From positions 62,001 to 126,000 of the forward strand of contig QJNS01000197.1 of assembly GCA_004154925.1 (NCBI GenBank): DNA of 64,000 bases. Reading direction: 5' to 3'. Shown here in pieces: positions 26,501 through 37,299 of the stretch. Numbering within the stretch: position 1 is the stretch's first letter; every line of letters begins with the position of its first letter. A program made the translations under genes and the position numbers. The notes below the pieces were generated by a model, which saw only the letters and a list, made by a program, of their open reading frames with translations, was not told the origin of the DNA and made no database searches. This DNA is from Monosporascus cannonballus. Taxonomy: Eukaryota; Ascomycota; Sordariomycetes; Xylariales.

Positions 26501-29302
26501 ATTGGTAATATAATATTTAAATAACCAGAGTCAAATTACGAAATTTAATTTTAATTTATTATTAAAAGCGATACGTAAATAATTAAAAGCAATAACGATA
26601 TCGAGTTTTGCATAAATGTATATTAAATTAAAAATATTTAAAATTTCCCCATTTAAAGTAATAAAATAATTGTTTTTTTACCGTAACGTTATTAAGGTTT
26701 CGGTAATTAGCGTAAATACGTGTTTTATTTTCTGGATGTTTTATAAATAAAATAAACATTATTATCGAAAAATTATTTAAACAGAATTCTGTTTTAGATT
26801 ATTATCGATATATTTCGGAACCGTTAAGAGTTCCTAAAAAGATATAACCCTCGCGCGGTTATACGATAACGTTTAACTCGGAAATACTTTGATTTTATGG
26901 TGGAAAAATTAATATAATAATAATAAAACTTAACGGTATAAAAACGAATATATTTGTTAACTTGTAATATTCGCATGAGAAATTTTTTTAAAAAAAATCC
27001 CGGTTATTATTATTAGTAATTTACCGTCTAAACACTTCTAGGTATTTTTTTTCTTTGTATAATGTAATTAAAACGTTTCTGTTTTTTAATTGTAAAAAGT
27101 TCGTAATTTAAGTAAAATAATATCCCGATTAATATTATTGTTTTAATTACAACTATTGTGTAAAATTGTAATAAATGTTAATAATGCCGTTTTATTTATA
27201 ATTAACTGTTGCAGAAATAATACGATAATTGCTAATAATGTATTTATAAAAGTAATAAATTTAATCGATAGCATAAAATTTATTAACATGTTTTTTTAGT
27301 AATAAAACGTCAACAATTTAATTAAACGAAATAATTATATTAGTATAAGTATAAGGTTAAAACAGGAAAAAGAATTTTAAAATAATACAGATTTATAAAA
27401 ATCTAAAATTTTAAAAATTATAATATTATTTTATTATTAATACGTATCCTTTGGGCAGTTTAATTCATTAATGAATTATATTTTTAAAGATAAAATAAAT
27501 CGAAAATACGGTCGATATTGTTTAAAGGTTGTTAGAAAACGGTAAAACTATTGGTAATTTAATATAAACCGCGCTAGTAACATAATATTATTAAGAAGTT
27601 ATAACAAAAAAACAACGAATTTTATTAAGTTTTATTAAATACATATTTAAATTTAATTCCTTCTCAATGTAACAATTTAATAAGCGGTTTTAATCACAAT
27701 TTATTTTAAAAGTTAATTTTCTCTTATACTATATTAATGTTTTTCGACGGTAATATAAATATTACGTATATTATATTAAAATATAGACGTTTATTAAAAT
27801 AGTTTTAAAAAATGAAGGTTTTTGTAATATATTTAAAATTTTACTTTATGCCGGAGTTATTGTTTTTTTCGGTTACGAACTTATGAAGCCCGATAACTTT
27901 AACCGTTATTATGTTCAGTTATGTAAATTCGGGCCCGAGAAACGCCGAAACGTTAGGTAAATATTACGATATTATTTTATTAATGATGTAGCCATTACTT
28001 ATATATTTATAAAAAATCCGGTGCGTTGTATTCTTAAGTAGAGTTTTAAATAATTAAATATAGTTTCAATTTTTATAGCCGGAATATAATATTTACGAAA
28101 CGAAAAGTGCTTAAAACCTTTTTTTATTTTTATTGTTATATAATCACGAATAAAATTAATAATAACTTATTTTAATTCGTTAAATATGTAAAATTATTTA
28201 CAAAATTTATAAACGTTGTTAAATTTTTTAAAACTTTTTAAAAAATTTATAAACAAAAACTAATATAATAATAATAATATTAATATAATTTAAAAAATTA
28301 TGTTTTATATTACATTATATTTCTAGCTACAATATGGAATTTAGAAGCCTGATTAATATATTAATAAATCCTTTTTCTCTCGATATATATATATATTATT
28401 TTAAAGCCGTTTAATTTTATATATAATATGATTTATCATTAATAAATATTTTCCGAGTAATAGTGAATTTGAAACACATTAATATATTTTAATTAATGTG
28501 TTTTTACACGTATTTTTAAATTTTTAATAATACTTTTTAAAAATAAACTGTTTTAAAAGATGAAGTGATAATTTTTCGTTATTTTTCAAAAGTATATGGA
28601 AAATTCGTTAAAAAATTACCAATAATAAATTAAAAGGTGATTTTAAATAAAATATTATTAAATAATATTTTTTATATTTTAACAATTAAACGCTTTTCCT
28701 AATACAACTTTTCGAAAACGAATTATTTCGTTTATCATAATAAATATTTTGCAAGAATTAAATATTTATAAAACTCGTTTCGGTTACTTATAGCCTAATC
28801 ACTAATAATTAAATAGTTGTAAAATTATCGGTTTGTATATAATAATTATTTAATTTATTATATTAATTATGTTATGTTGGTAAATTGTTTTTGAAAATAG
28901 AGGTTTTTATTTTAAACGTTAATAAACGATTTTGAAAACCGAAAAAATATCCTGAAGTATTTTTATTTAAAAAATATTTATATTATTCGAAAAAAAGCTT
29001 TAATAGTATAAAATCGTAAATAACCCCTGGTATAACGGTAACTAATTAAAAAAGTTCGAAAAAAATATTAAAGTCCGTAAATCTAAAAAATAATATTACG
29101 TTATTATTTTATTCGTATTTACAGACGAGCGTATTAATATTTGTATTTTTTTTAAGAATCGGGAAATTTAAAAATGTTGTAGCAAAAAAACGACCTAATA
29201 ACGGCGGACCTAAAGCGCAATATAATAATAGTTATAGCGAAATTATATCGATTGCTATAAGGTTTTTTTTAGGTGCAATCAACTATCACGGCGTTATACA
29301 TC
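23586..29302. other. AT-rich relic block
   Basis: RIP-like DNA with no recognisable gene. About 23640-24200 keeps a little more G+C and on the minus strand gives stretches of 20-40 codons between stops, which suggests an old transposase or other coding relic of unknown family. A similar somewhat GC-richer patch is at 27840-27960. The open frame 25274-25462 (plus) has AT-noise composition and no motif. A dispersed repeat copy lies at 26040-26150. Confidence 0.5.
26040..26150 (+). repeat. Dispersed repeat fragment (copy 2)
   Basis: Second copy of 12840-12960, with the core tttggcttagcctggaag. Family unknown. Confidence 0.45.
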
Positions 29303-29432
29303 TCTTAGGTTCTGGGAAATATTCCGTCATTGTACGAAAAAGAAAAAATTTTTTATCTAGTAAACGCGTAACGCTTGCGTATATATAGCGAAACGGCGAC
29401 TTAAAAGGGCCGCTTTGCTAGTGCCGTAACAC
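29303..29432 (+). repeat. Composite repeat: palindrome-spacer match plus 'cgcgtaac' repeat copy 2
   Basis: 29303-29335 resembles the spacer of the palindrome at 22362-22396 (ttctgggaaatattc here, ttctaggaaatattc there). 29326-29432 resembles 23478-23585 and ends gctagtgccgtaa. The solo LTR at 29453 lies only 20 bp further on. The proximity of both matches suggests that the repeats at 20.9-23.6 kb and 29.3-30.1 kb derive from one larger element. Confidence 0.5.
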
Positions 29433-29452
29433 TCAAACTACCAGAGACTATA

Positions 29453-29784
29453 TGTTACGACCCGACAAGGTGCGGCCTCAGGAAACGGTCGCAACAGGGA
29501 TCTACGGGGCTAAGTGGGTCAAGTCACGTGGTCGCTCGACATGATCGGTCGTAGAGCCCAGAGAGCCAGGCTCAACAGGAGCAACAAATTACAGTATATA
29601 GATACACTCATTTCCATAGTTTAGATAACACCAGCCTGCAATAACACTTCGTTAACCAAGACGCCCTTGGTATTACGAGACGTGACCAGTTACTGTATCT
29701 ATTTCTCAGAATCCCACGATACTCCTGCTAACATAAACCCGTACGACTTAGGTTTAATAGTTGGTTAAAACCTTAGCCGTCACA
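29453..29784 (+). repeat. Solo LTR of family A with perfect target duplication
   Basis: A 332-bp LTR beginning TGTTACGACCCGACAAGG and ending agccgtcaca. It is flanked on both sides by the same 5-mer, ctata (29448-29452 and 29785-29789). No internal element sequence is attached, so it is the product of recombination between two LTRs. It is visibly richer in G+C than the other copies and keeps TG...CA ends, so it has escaped much of the mutation seen around it. Confidence 0.9.
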
Positions 29785-29885
29785 CTATACCTCTTAGAGG
29801 ATCATCAATAGATTGGGATTTGCTCTGACAAATAATTTTTTTTAAAAAATTAAAGAGGATATGCAGAACGAAGCCATTTTTCTGT

Positions 29886-30013
29886 AACTTGAACTTAGAC
29901 CTCGCTAGCTCGTTACGGGGATACGGCATTTAATTGGTTAAAAAGAGTACATTGGTACGTTAGAAAAAAAAATAAAGAACTAGCTAGGGAGGCCTAAGCT
30001 AGCTGAGGTAAAA
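29886..30013 (+). repeat. Terminal fragment of the 600-bp repeat, copy 5
   Basis: About 125 bp matching the ends of copies 1 and 2: cgctagctcgttacgggg, then atttaattggtt, a spacer, and ctaagctagctgaggtaa. It is less decayed than the copies at 21-22.4 kb. Confidence 0.65.
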
Positions 30014-30030
30014 TGCACATAACCTAATAT

Positions 30031-30144
30031 ATACAACTCATAGGGGTATTTTTTAGTTATCTCCACCGCTCCACACGATTCCCTGAGCAGCTAGTAAGTA
30101 TACTCCCATATAATTTGTATGCAAAAATACCTCTATTAATTTCT
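30031..30144 (+). repeat. Short conserved repeat shared with the CSN5 upstream region
   Basis: About 110 bp matching the reverse complement of 61271-61381. Shared blocks, in order, are acaactca-aggggtatttttt, agtta-ctccaccg, cagctagta in place of aggctagta, and ctcccata-aatttgtatg. It begins 17 bp after the repeat end at 30013. Possibly a small non-autonomous element. No target duplication or inverted ends are clear. Confidence 0.7.
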
Positions 30145-30714
30145 TTGCTATTTCCTACCACTTTTAAAGCACCGCTTTGTTTTATCCTATTAGGCTAAAA
30201 TTAACGAAATTAGAAAATCTTTAAGGACGGCGTATTAGACGTCGAATATCGTTATATACAGTTATTTTTCTGTTAATTATTGCAAATTATATTTCTCTTT
30301 TAAATAAAACTTTATTTAAACTTATACGTTCTCGGTAAGGTGTAAATCAGGGCTATTAAGAAGCTATTTAAAGGTATATATTTCAAAGGCGTTAAAATTT
30401 TCGAAAGTACGTTTTATTTAATAAACCGGGTTACCATTATGCTGAAATATGGGCGTATTAGAGAAATAATTTATAAATTTCTTAATTATAGAGAGTATTA
30501 TCATATCGTATTTTTTGCAGTATTATATTCCTGGCTTTTAGGCTATATATAATAGAGCTCTTTATGTCTTTTTCGAAAGCATCTTTAAAACATTTACCTA
30601 TGAAAATTCTATATGCGAAAGTATTTGAAAAAATCCGGGTTTTCGACGTTATAGACCGTTAGTCATTGGCGGTAGCAGGGCTAGATAGTTGCGTAACATT
30701 TATTAAACTATATT

Positions 30715-30882
30715 GGATTTCGTTTCAATAAGTTCTTTTGCGTAAGCCAGATTTGGAGCCATTTTTTACATAATTCGGCCCTATATGCCTTATCGTTAGC
30801 GTTTAAGGGGAGCTTTTTGCGGTCTTTAATCTTACGATAAAAACCCAGCTTTAAAAAGATACGATAAATAATATCCTCCCCG
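30715..30882 (-). pseudogene. Tc1/mariner-like transposase relic (tentative)
   Basis: On the minus strand, 30882 down to 30715 gives an open stretch of more than 50 codons beginning GEDIIYRIFLKLGFYRK and followed by a basic KKLPLNANDKAYRAELCKKW segment. The pattern (helix-turn-helix, a Lys-rich K-x-PL linker, then an A-R-x-x-W helix) resembles the end of the DNA-binding part and the start of the catalytic part of fungal Tc1/mariner (IS630-type) transposases. The catalytic DDE/D residues are not recognisable in the flanking decayed sequence (about 30300-31450). Terminal repeats were not found. This is a family resemblance by eye, not an alignment. Confidence 0.4.
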
Positions 30883-31450
30883 TATTATTTAAGACCAGAA
30901 ACGAGATACCGAAAGTTACCCCAAAGTATTTAACAATAAGGCCAATATTTTTTAAATATATATATATATATATAAATTTCTGAGTTGTTATCGATAATAG
31001 GTGCTTTTATTCTTTTTTCGAACCTTTGCAAATCGGTATTAACAGTATATTTAACGCGTATTGAATTTGCTAGAAGGTTTTTTCGTTATCTCGGCGAACT
31101 TCAAATACGTTAGATTTAGGAAGTGCTTTTTTAATATCTGAATCTTATGTTTTTCGTTTTTCGTAAGGTCCTTTAAAGGGTTAGGTCCTTATAAAGCTTT
31201 CGAGCTATGTTTAATATTAAGATCGCGTTCTTTAAAAGGCTTTCGAGAAAAACGACAAAGGGTTCAGAGCTGTTATTAACGTTATTAAAGGCGTTCGGCA
31301 GCTTCAATTAACGGCGACGTTTTCCAAAGGCGTTATTTCTTGATATATCGAAACTAGGCTTTTAGGTCCATATTGGAAATCACGAAAGTGTCTTGATTCG
31401 AAGCAAATACAGCTGTTAATCTCGGACCCTACCAAATGAATTATCTTAGC

Positions 31451-32118
31451 AATATATACGGATTTCTACCAAAACGCGCGATGTAAAAATTTAATAATAA
31501 ATTTTAAAAAACGTATATGATAAAATAAAGGCAATACACATATAAAAGACATTATATTATATATATAAAACTAGGTATATATTACAAAATTGCTTAATTG
31601 AATTTGTTTTAAAATTAAGATATTATCAAAATTAATATATATTTATAAAATTTATTAAAATATTAACTTCGTATAAATTCAAAAACTAATTAATATTTTT
31701 CCATTACTTAAATATTGCATTTAGAAATTAGAGAGTCTTTCGTATAAAATATATGCTATAAATTATATATACGTAAAACTGAAAAAATGTGACATATTAT
31801 AACCATATACTTTTTAAAGAAGTCATAAATATACTGAATATAATAAAAATTATCGAAAACTGATTTTACAATTTTGTTAAAAAATATATTAAATTATTAT
31901 TAAATTTTTGTTATGTATTAGCATATTAATATTAGGTTATTATTTTTTTCTTAAATCATAATATTTAAAATTTTTATATGTTAAGTAAATAAAAATCAAA
32001 TATTTAGCTAATTATATATTTATATTTACGGAAATATGGCTGAATTAATTTGTTAAACCTCGTTTTATTTATATATATTTATTTATTATTTTATCAATTA
32101 TATTATTACGTTGTAGTA
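31451..32118. other. AT-rich DNA, nothing recognised
   Basis: Featureless AT-rich sequence between the transposase-like relic and the left LTR of element D. Confidence 0.6.
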
Positions 32119-32373
32119 TATAACGAATTATTAAACCCTAATTATACGGATTTATATTAATAGGAATATCGTAAAATTTTATAATAATACAATAACTTAA
32201 TAATATTTTTTAATATTAAAGGTATAAAAGGTATATTGCAAACGATTAATATTAATAAGTTATTTGTTATAAGATAAAATTATTTAAATTATGGAAATAA
32301 TAAACGTATATATTTTTGTTGTAATTTAAAATATTTACGCGGCTTAAACCCTTAAGCCCGTTAGGTCATAATA
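32119..32373 (-). repeat. 3' LTR of element D (short LTR variant)
   Basis: Plus-strand reading starts tataacgaattattaaaccc and ends ttaggtcataata. Only about 255 bp, against about 400 for related LTRs at 46586 and 60188. The block around 'ggcttaagggcttaag' present in the copy at 60188-60599 is missing, so it is an internally deleted variant. Confidence 0.7.
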
Positions 32374-32389
32374 CGATTTCCCCCTTCCT

Positions 32390-33030
32390 AGGATTTTTGT
32401 CCTTAAAGATCAAAGTAGTTATTTGTTGGTTCTAATCCGTAACCTTTTTTTTATATATTTATTATATCGGGTTACCTTAAAAAGTTTCGTTTTCGTAAAG
32501 GTATTAACGTTTTTATTCTTTCAGAACGTATTAAACGTTTTAGTTTTAAAATGTTTTTTTATTTTCGGTATAAAAAGGAAAATACAAATTATAAAATTGT
32601 TCGGAGTTCTTTAAAATATACGCGTTATATCTATTATAACGGTCCTTATAATATTTTTAGTTCTTTAAAAATTAAATATTAAAAACTGTTGAATAAAAAG
32701 GATCGTTTAAAACATAAAAAAAGCAGATTTGCAAAACGCTGCGAACAGCTGTTAATAAGTTGAATTATTTGCAAAAACAAAGGCGGCTATTTCGTCGTCG
32801 TAATATCGAGATATTTCGTCAAGGTATTAAAAATACGGAAGTTATGGAGGAATTCGAACGTTTAAAAAAGGAGTAATAATAATTAGAGGCTGCCGTTATA
32901 GCTATTACGTTAACGCAGGCCGCGGCCGACTGGCCCGATATCTCGGTTATTAATTGGTTAGCTATTAATTAGAACGCGCCCGTCATTATTAGTAAAAATT
33001 TTTTAATAGGCGTTAAGCGTTAATAAGATT
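32390..33030 (+). pseudogene. Antisense coiled-coil ORF relic of element D
   Basis: Lies between the pol end and 3' LTR of D, on the strand opposite to pol. The clearest part reads KQRRLFRRR at about 32772-32798, then IFRQGIKNTEVMEEFERLKK, then three stops where Gln is expected, then AAVIAITLTQAAADWPDI. The same order (basic RLRKQ-like segment, Gly, then an acidic/basic heptad-like helix) is seen in elements C, E and 3. The part covering the expected Cys pair (about 32423-32614) is badly decayed, with Phe and Val in its place. Function unknown. Confidence 0.5.
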
Positions 33031-35322
33031 CTTAACGGGTTCCCAGGTATTTTCGGAATCCGGGTGGCTTTTCTACTTAATTAGGTACTGGGTAAATCTG
33101 TTTTATTTCCGTATGTCGAAAACTTTTTCCACCTTATATATTTATTCGTCTTTTATTTCCGTATCGTCTTGTACCGTATATACTTTAATTATAATTTTTA
33201 TTAATTGGAATAAAAAAACGTAAAAAATTATGTAAAATTTAATTTTTGATAAAACATATAATTAATAATTATTTTTTAAGATTTTTTGGCAATTTTATAT
33301 GGACCGATATATTTAAAATCGAGTTTTTTGCTAAATTATTTTATTTAAATATTTTTGGTAATAAGAAAAATTATTTGCCTTTTTTCGAAAATTAATTCTT
33401 TTAATTTTTTATTATAATATTTGTTTATTTAATTCCGTACCAATTCCAGTTCTATTTTAAATTTTTAGTATAATTATTATAGTTATTTTAACGTAAGAAT
33501 TATTTTGGTATTAATTGGACTATCGTTACGTATTTCTTTGTAAATTTTCGGAATAAACCCAGAATTTATATTCCTAAATAGTATTTTAATATTTTTGTAA
33601 TAATTAATATTATAAATTAGTAATGCGATTAATAATTTCGTAATGCAGTTTTTTTTGTTCGTAATTAATATAATATTGTAAGTAGGTTTTTAAAGTTTAT
33701 TTTATTTTATTTATTTATTAATTTAATATTTAAAAGCGTTAGATAATTTGTAATTTAGGCCGATTTGGATTATTAAGCCTTGTTAAAATTTAAATACGAA
33801 GATCGATTTTTTATTTAAAATAATTTTTATTATTAATCGGTATATATTAAAAATGTATTTAAAGAAAATCTATGCCAGTTATTCGGCATTTATGTCCTCG
33901 TAATATAGTAAGAAATAGGAAAGTTTCGTGAATCGGTTAACGATTACGAAAATATTATCGTAATATATTTTTGTAATTAGATTTTTTGACATAGAAATTT
34001 TAATAATAAAGTCGAATATAACTAAGTATTATAATCGCTTTGCGATTAATAATGGCTGTAATTTTCCGTATAGCTTATGTCTTTAAGCTTTCGTTCTGGC
34101 GTAAATATCGTATTACTATATGATTTTTTATACCGTTATTTTTATTTTAAAAAAGGAATATATACGTTAAAGCCGTTTTAAAATTTCGTAAACCCTTAAA
34201 TATCCGTAAAACTAATATTCGTATATATTTCGTATTAAATTTTTCGGGTATTTTTCTAAAATTTATATTTTATCCGTTCTTTAGTTTTTTAAAAGACCGT
34301 CGTTATACTGTTAGATCCTCGAGTATATATTAAAAAGTATTGCCCGAATTATCGTAATTTGTTAAGGGCGTAAATATCCTTTTATAATAAGATCGAAAAT
34401 TATATGGTTGATTTTAACCAATTTCTTTTTAAGGTTTGGTCGTTTATTTAAGGTATTTGCTTTATTATTCTCTAAGCTTTTCTTATAGATAATAACGAAA
34501 TCGAAGTTCGCCAATTTTTCCGCGTAACGAAGTTATCGTCCAGTAAGCTCCCTGGTCGTAATAAATCGGGTAAAATTTTGATCATCCGTATAAACCTTGA
34601 CCCGGTACAAATATTCCGTTAAAAAGTATCTAAATTTTCGAAATATTATAATAATGGCCATAAATTCCTTATTTGGAATGCTGTAATTAAATTCGGCTTT
34701 TTTTAAAATATTTAAAAAAATATAATAAGGTACAGTTTTCCTTAATTATTTCGTTATCCGATTATTACGTTTAACGCGTAATCCGAAATATCAGTTTTTA
34801 ACTTAACGAGGCGGTTTGGATCATATATAATTAATATTAGTTTGTTAGTAATTGTATTTTTGATATCTTAAAATGCTTTTTCCATTTCGGACGTTTATTT
34901 AAAAAAAATTTTCGTAAAATTCGTTAAACGTATAGTTATTTTATTAAAGTTTTGAATAAATTTCCTGTAATAATTGGCGAATTTAAGGAATGTTTATATT
35001 TTTTTTAAAATATCGCTAACGTTTATTATTTTATAATTACAGCGATTTTCTTAAGGTTTATTTTAATATATTTTAGTATAATAATATGATCCAGATATTT
35101 TATTGTTTGTACGTAAAACTAACTTTTTTCTGGCTTAATAAGTAACTTTGTATTTTATACAGCTTAAAAAATTTTATGAACGTATTTTGTATATGTTTTT
35201 CCTATTTCGGAAAAAATAAAAATGTTATCGAAGTACCAAACGACGAAAATATCGAGATATTTTCGTAATATATAATTTATTATTCGTTAGAAAGTTATTA
35301 ATATGTTCGTAAATCCTATTGG
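33031..35322 (-). pseudogene. pol 3' part of element D (RT end, RNase H, integrase, chromodomain)
   Basis: Minus-strand relic. The RT catalytic box lies near 35225-35260 and reads Y-F-D-N, the second Asp being changed to Asn (G-to-A). RNase H and integrase follow leftwards, and the chromodomain end lies near 33040-33110. The left end abuts the antisense ORF. Stops are frequent. It continues into the right arm (42607-44726) across element C. Confidence 0.7.
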
Positions 35323-35327
35323 CGTAA

Positions 35328-35751
35328 TGTTACGGATCCCCGAGTAGACCCGTTCTGGAGGCCCCAGGGCTGCAGAAAGGGGAAAGCTCCACACTTTAAG
35401 TTACGTAATTTAAAATAATTTAGCTAATTTATTAGATTATACAGATTACTGTAATTTAAATAATTTAACAGATCCAAAAAATTAATATCATATTAACAAA
35501 ATAAAAAAAAGTATAAAGGCTTTAAGTTCCTTATGTAAATAATTACCTATTTAATTTTTCGCTTTTTAGCTATTAATTTAAGCTTTCAATTTGGAAGTAA
35601 TTATACTGTTTTTTGATTAAGGAAAAAGTTTTTAAACCTTTTTAACGAATAAAACCATTAAGTTATTCCTCGCCGTATTATTACTTGCAAATTAAGACCT
35701 ATTTTAAATATTACTTATATCTCCAAATAAATATATAATAGGTTCGTTATA
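35328..35751 (+). repeat. 5' LTR of element C
   Basis: Starts TGTTACGGATCCCCGAGTAG and ends aggttcgttata. 424 bp. Compared with the 3' LTR it shows mostly T where the partner has C, while it keeps G in the first 70 bp where the partner has A. Confidence 0.92.
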
Positions 35752-36141
35752 TTTTGATAATTCCTTAATTAATAACCGACGAATAATTTACCGCCTAATT
35801 GGAATATAAGTTTTTCTGAACTTAATGTAAACGATAGCACAGGATAACGTTTAAAAAACAAATAACATACCCGATTCCCGTTATTAATTAATAAAGGATT
35901 AATAATAAGATTAAACGATTTATTACTTATTAAAAAAGTTCTCCAGCTAATAAATAATATAGTATTTTTTATTATTAGATTTTAAGGTGGCCTTTTTTCT
36001 TTTTAACCCCAGTAGCAGCTTTTACCCGTAAAGAAAATAATTAAGGTATAAGGAAATAAAATAAGTAAAGAAAAAAAAATATCCGGCTAGAAAACGAAAA
36101 GAAAAAGTACTAGAATACTTAACTAAAAAAAAAAACTTATT

Positions 36142-37200
36142 ATGGAAAAACGATTAGACTTTCTGGCCCAAAAGGTCAAAAGCCTAAAGAAGGAAAATAT
36201 TCGGTTCGCCAAAAAAAGAAAACCGGCTTTTCCATAATTTAACTCTTTAAGGGGACGAAACTAAGGGGCTGGTTACCGACTACCTTTGTTGGACATAAGA
36301 TAAGCACCAGAAAGAATTTCGATTTTATTATTGTTTAGCGTAAACCGGATACAGAAAAAAATTATTTCACTCCTTGGTTATTACGGAATGCCAGACGTCA
36401 AGGGTTACAAGCCAACTCCCCCTAAGCCTTACGATAAATTAAAGGACCTTAATAGATTTTTGGTCCAGGCCAGATTTTACCTTAAATTTTACGAAAATTC
36501 TTTGACGGAAAACTATCAGAAAGTGATGGCCATTTTCTAGTTACTAACCGGACGAATCCAGAAATAGTTCGAGCCCATTTTAACGGATTACTTTAAAAGG
36601 TATCCAAAGAAATCCTTAAATTTTACCAATTATATTTTCGGTAAATACGGTTACTTCGAGGAAAAAGTACGGACCTTATTCGGAAATCCTGATAAAAAAT
36701 AATATGTAATTAAATAATTTTATCTTTTTTGTCAAATTAAGTTAACGTTTAAATATACGACCGAATTTAACCGCTTAGCAGCTATTTTAAACCTGCCCGA
36801 AAATACGTTATTTTATTTTTATTACGACGGCCTAAAACCTCAAGTTAAGGACGAAATATATATGGAACCTAAAATGGAATCCTTTGCAAAATATATCGAC
36901 AAAATTATTATTGCCGACCGTTATATCTTTAATCGGTACCTCGAAAAGAAAGGAACCGGCAGACAAAATAATAATAAGGGCTTTAATAGCCAAATTAAAA
37001 AAGACAAAGGCAAGTCTTAGAAGGAAGTGAGTTCCGTTTCGAAAAAGCCCAAGAAAAACAAGTTTAAAGTAAAATATTTTAACTGTGACAAAAAAAGATA
37101 TTTTAAAAGCGAATGCCGCTTTCCCGCCAAAAGGAACTCCAAAAAAGAAAAAATTCCTTAACCCCCCAAAAAAAATTAGGATAATTGAACAAAAAACAGA
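36142..37200 (+). pseudogene. gag pseudogene of element C
   Basis: Capsid and nucleocapsid precursor of element C. The chosen ATG begins MEKRLDFLAQKVKSLKKEN, an N-terminal coiled coil typical of fungal Gypsy gag, though an upstream start cannot be excluded. The capsid part (Retrotrans_gag type) runs from about 36390 (KPTPPKPYDKLKDLNRFL) through 36850 and includes the 69-codon open stretch 36331-36540. The zinc knuckle near 37073-37122 reads YFNCDKKRYFKSECR and keeps two of three Cys, with His replaced by Tyr. The tail is Lys-rich. About eight stops, nearly all explicable as CAA/CAG to TAA/TAG or TGG to TAG/TAA. The 150-codon open frame on the opposite strand (36832-37284) is a shadow of this gag. 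Confidence 0.85.
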
Positions 37201-37299
37201 TAATGAAATAAAAAAGGAGGAAAAAAAATCAGCTTGATTTCCTCCCAGCCAGAATTTATTATTACCATAACTACTTAAATTCAAAACGATATCCTAAAG

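Noticed and set aside
36832..37284. 150-codon open frame on the minus strand
   Set aside because: It is the opposite strand of the recognisable gag of element C (capsid end and zinc knuckle at 37073-37122), and its product is a Phe-rich sequence without any family.
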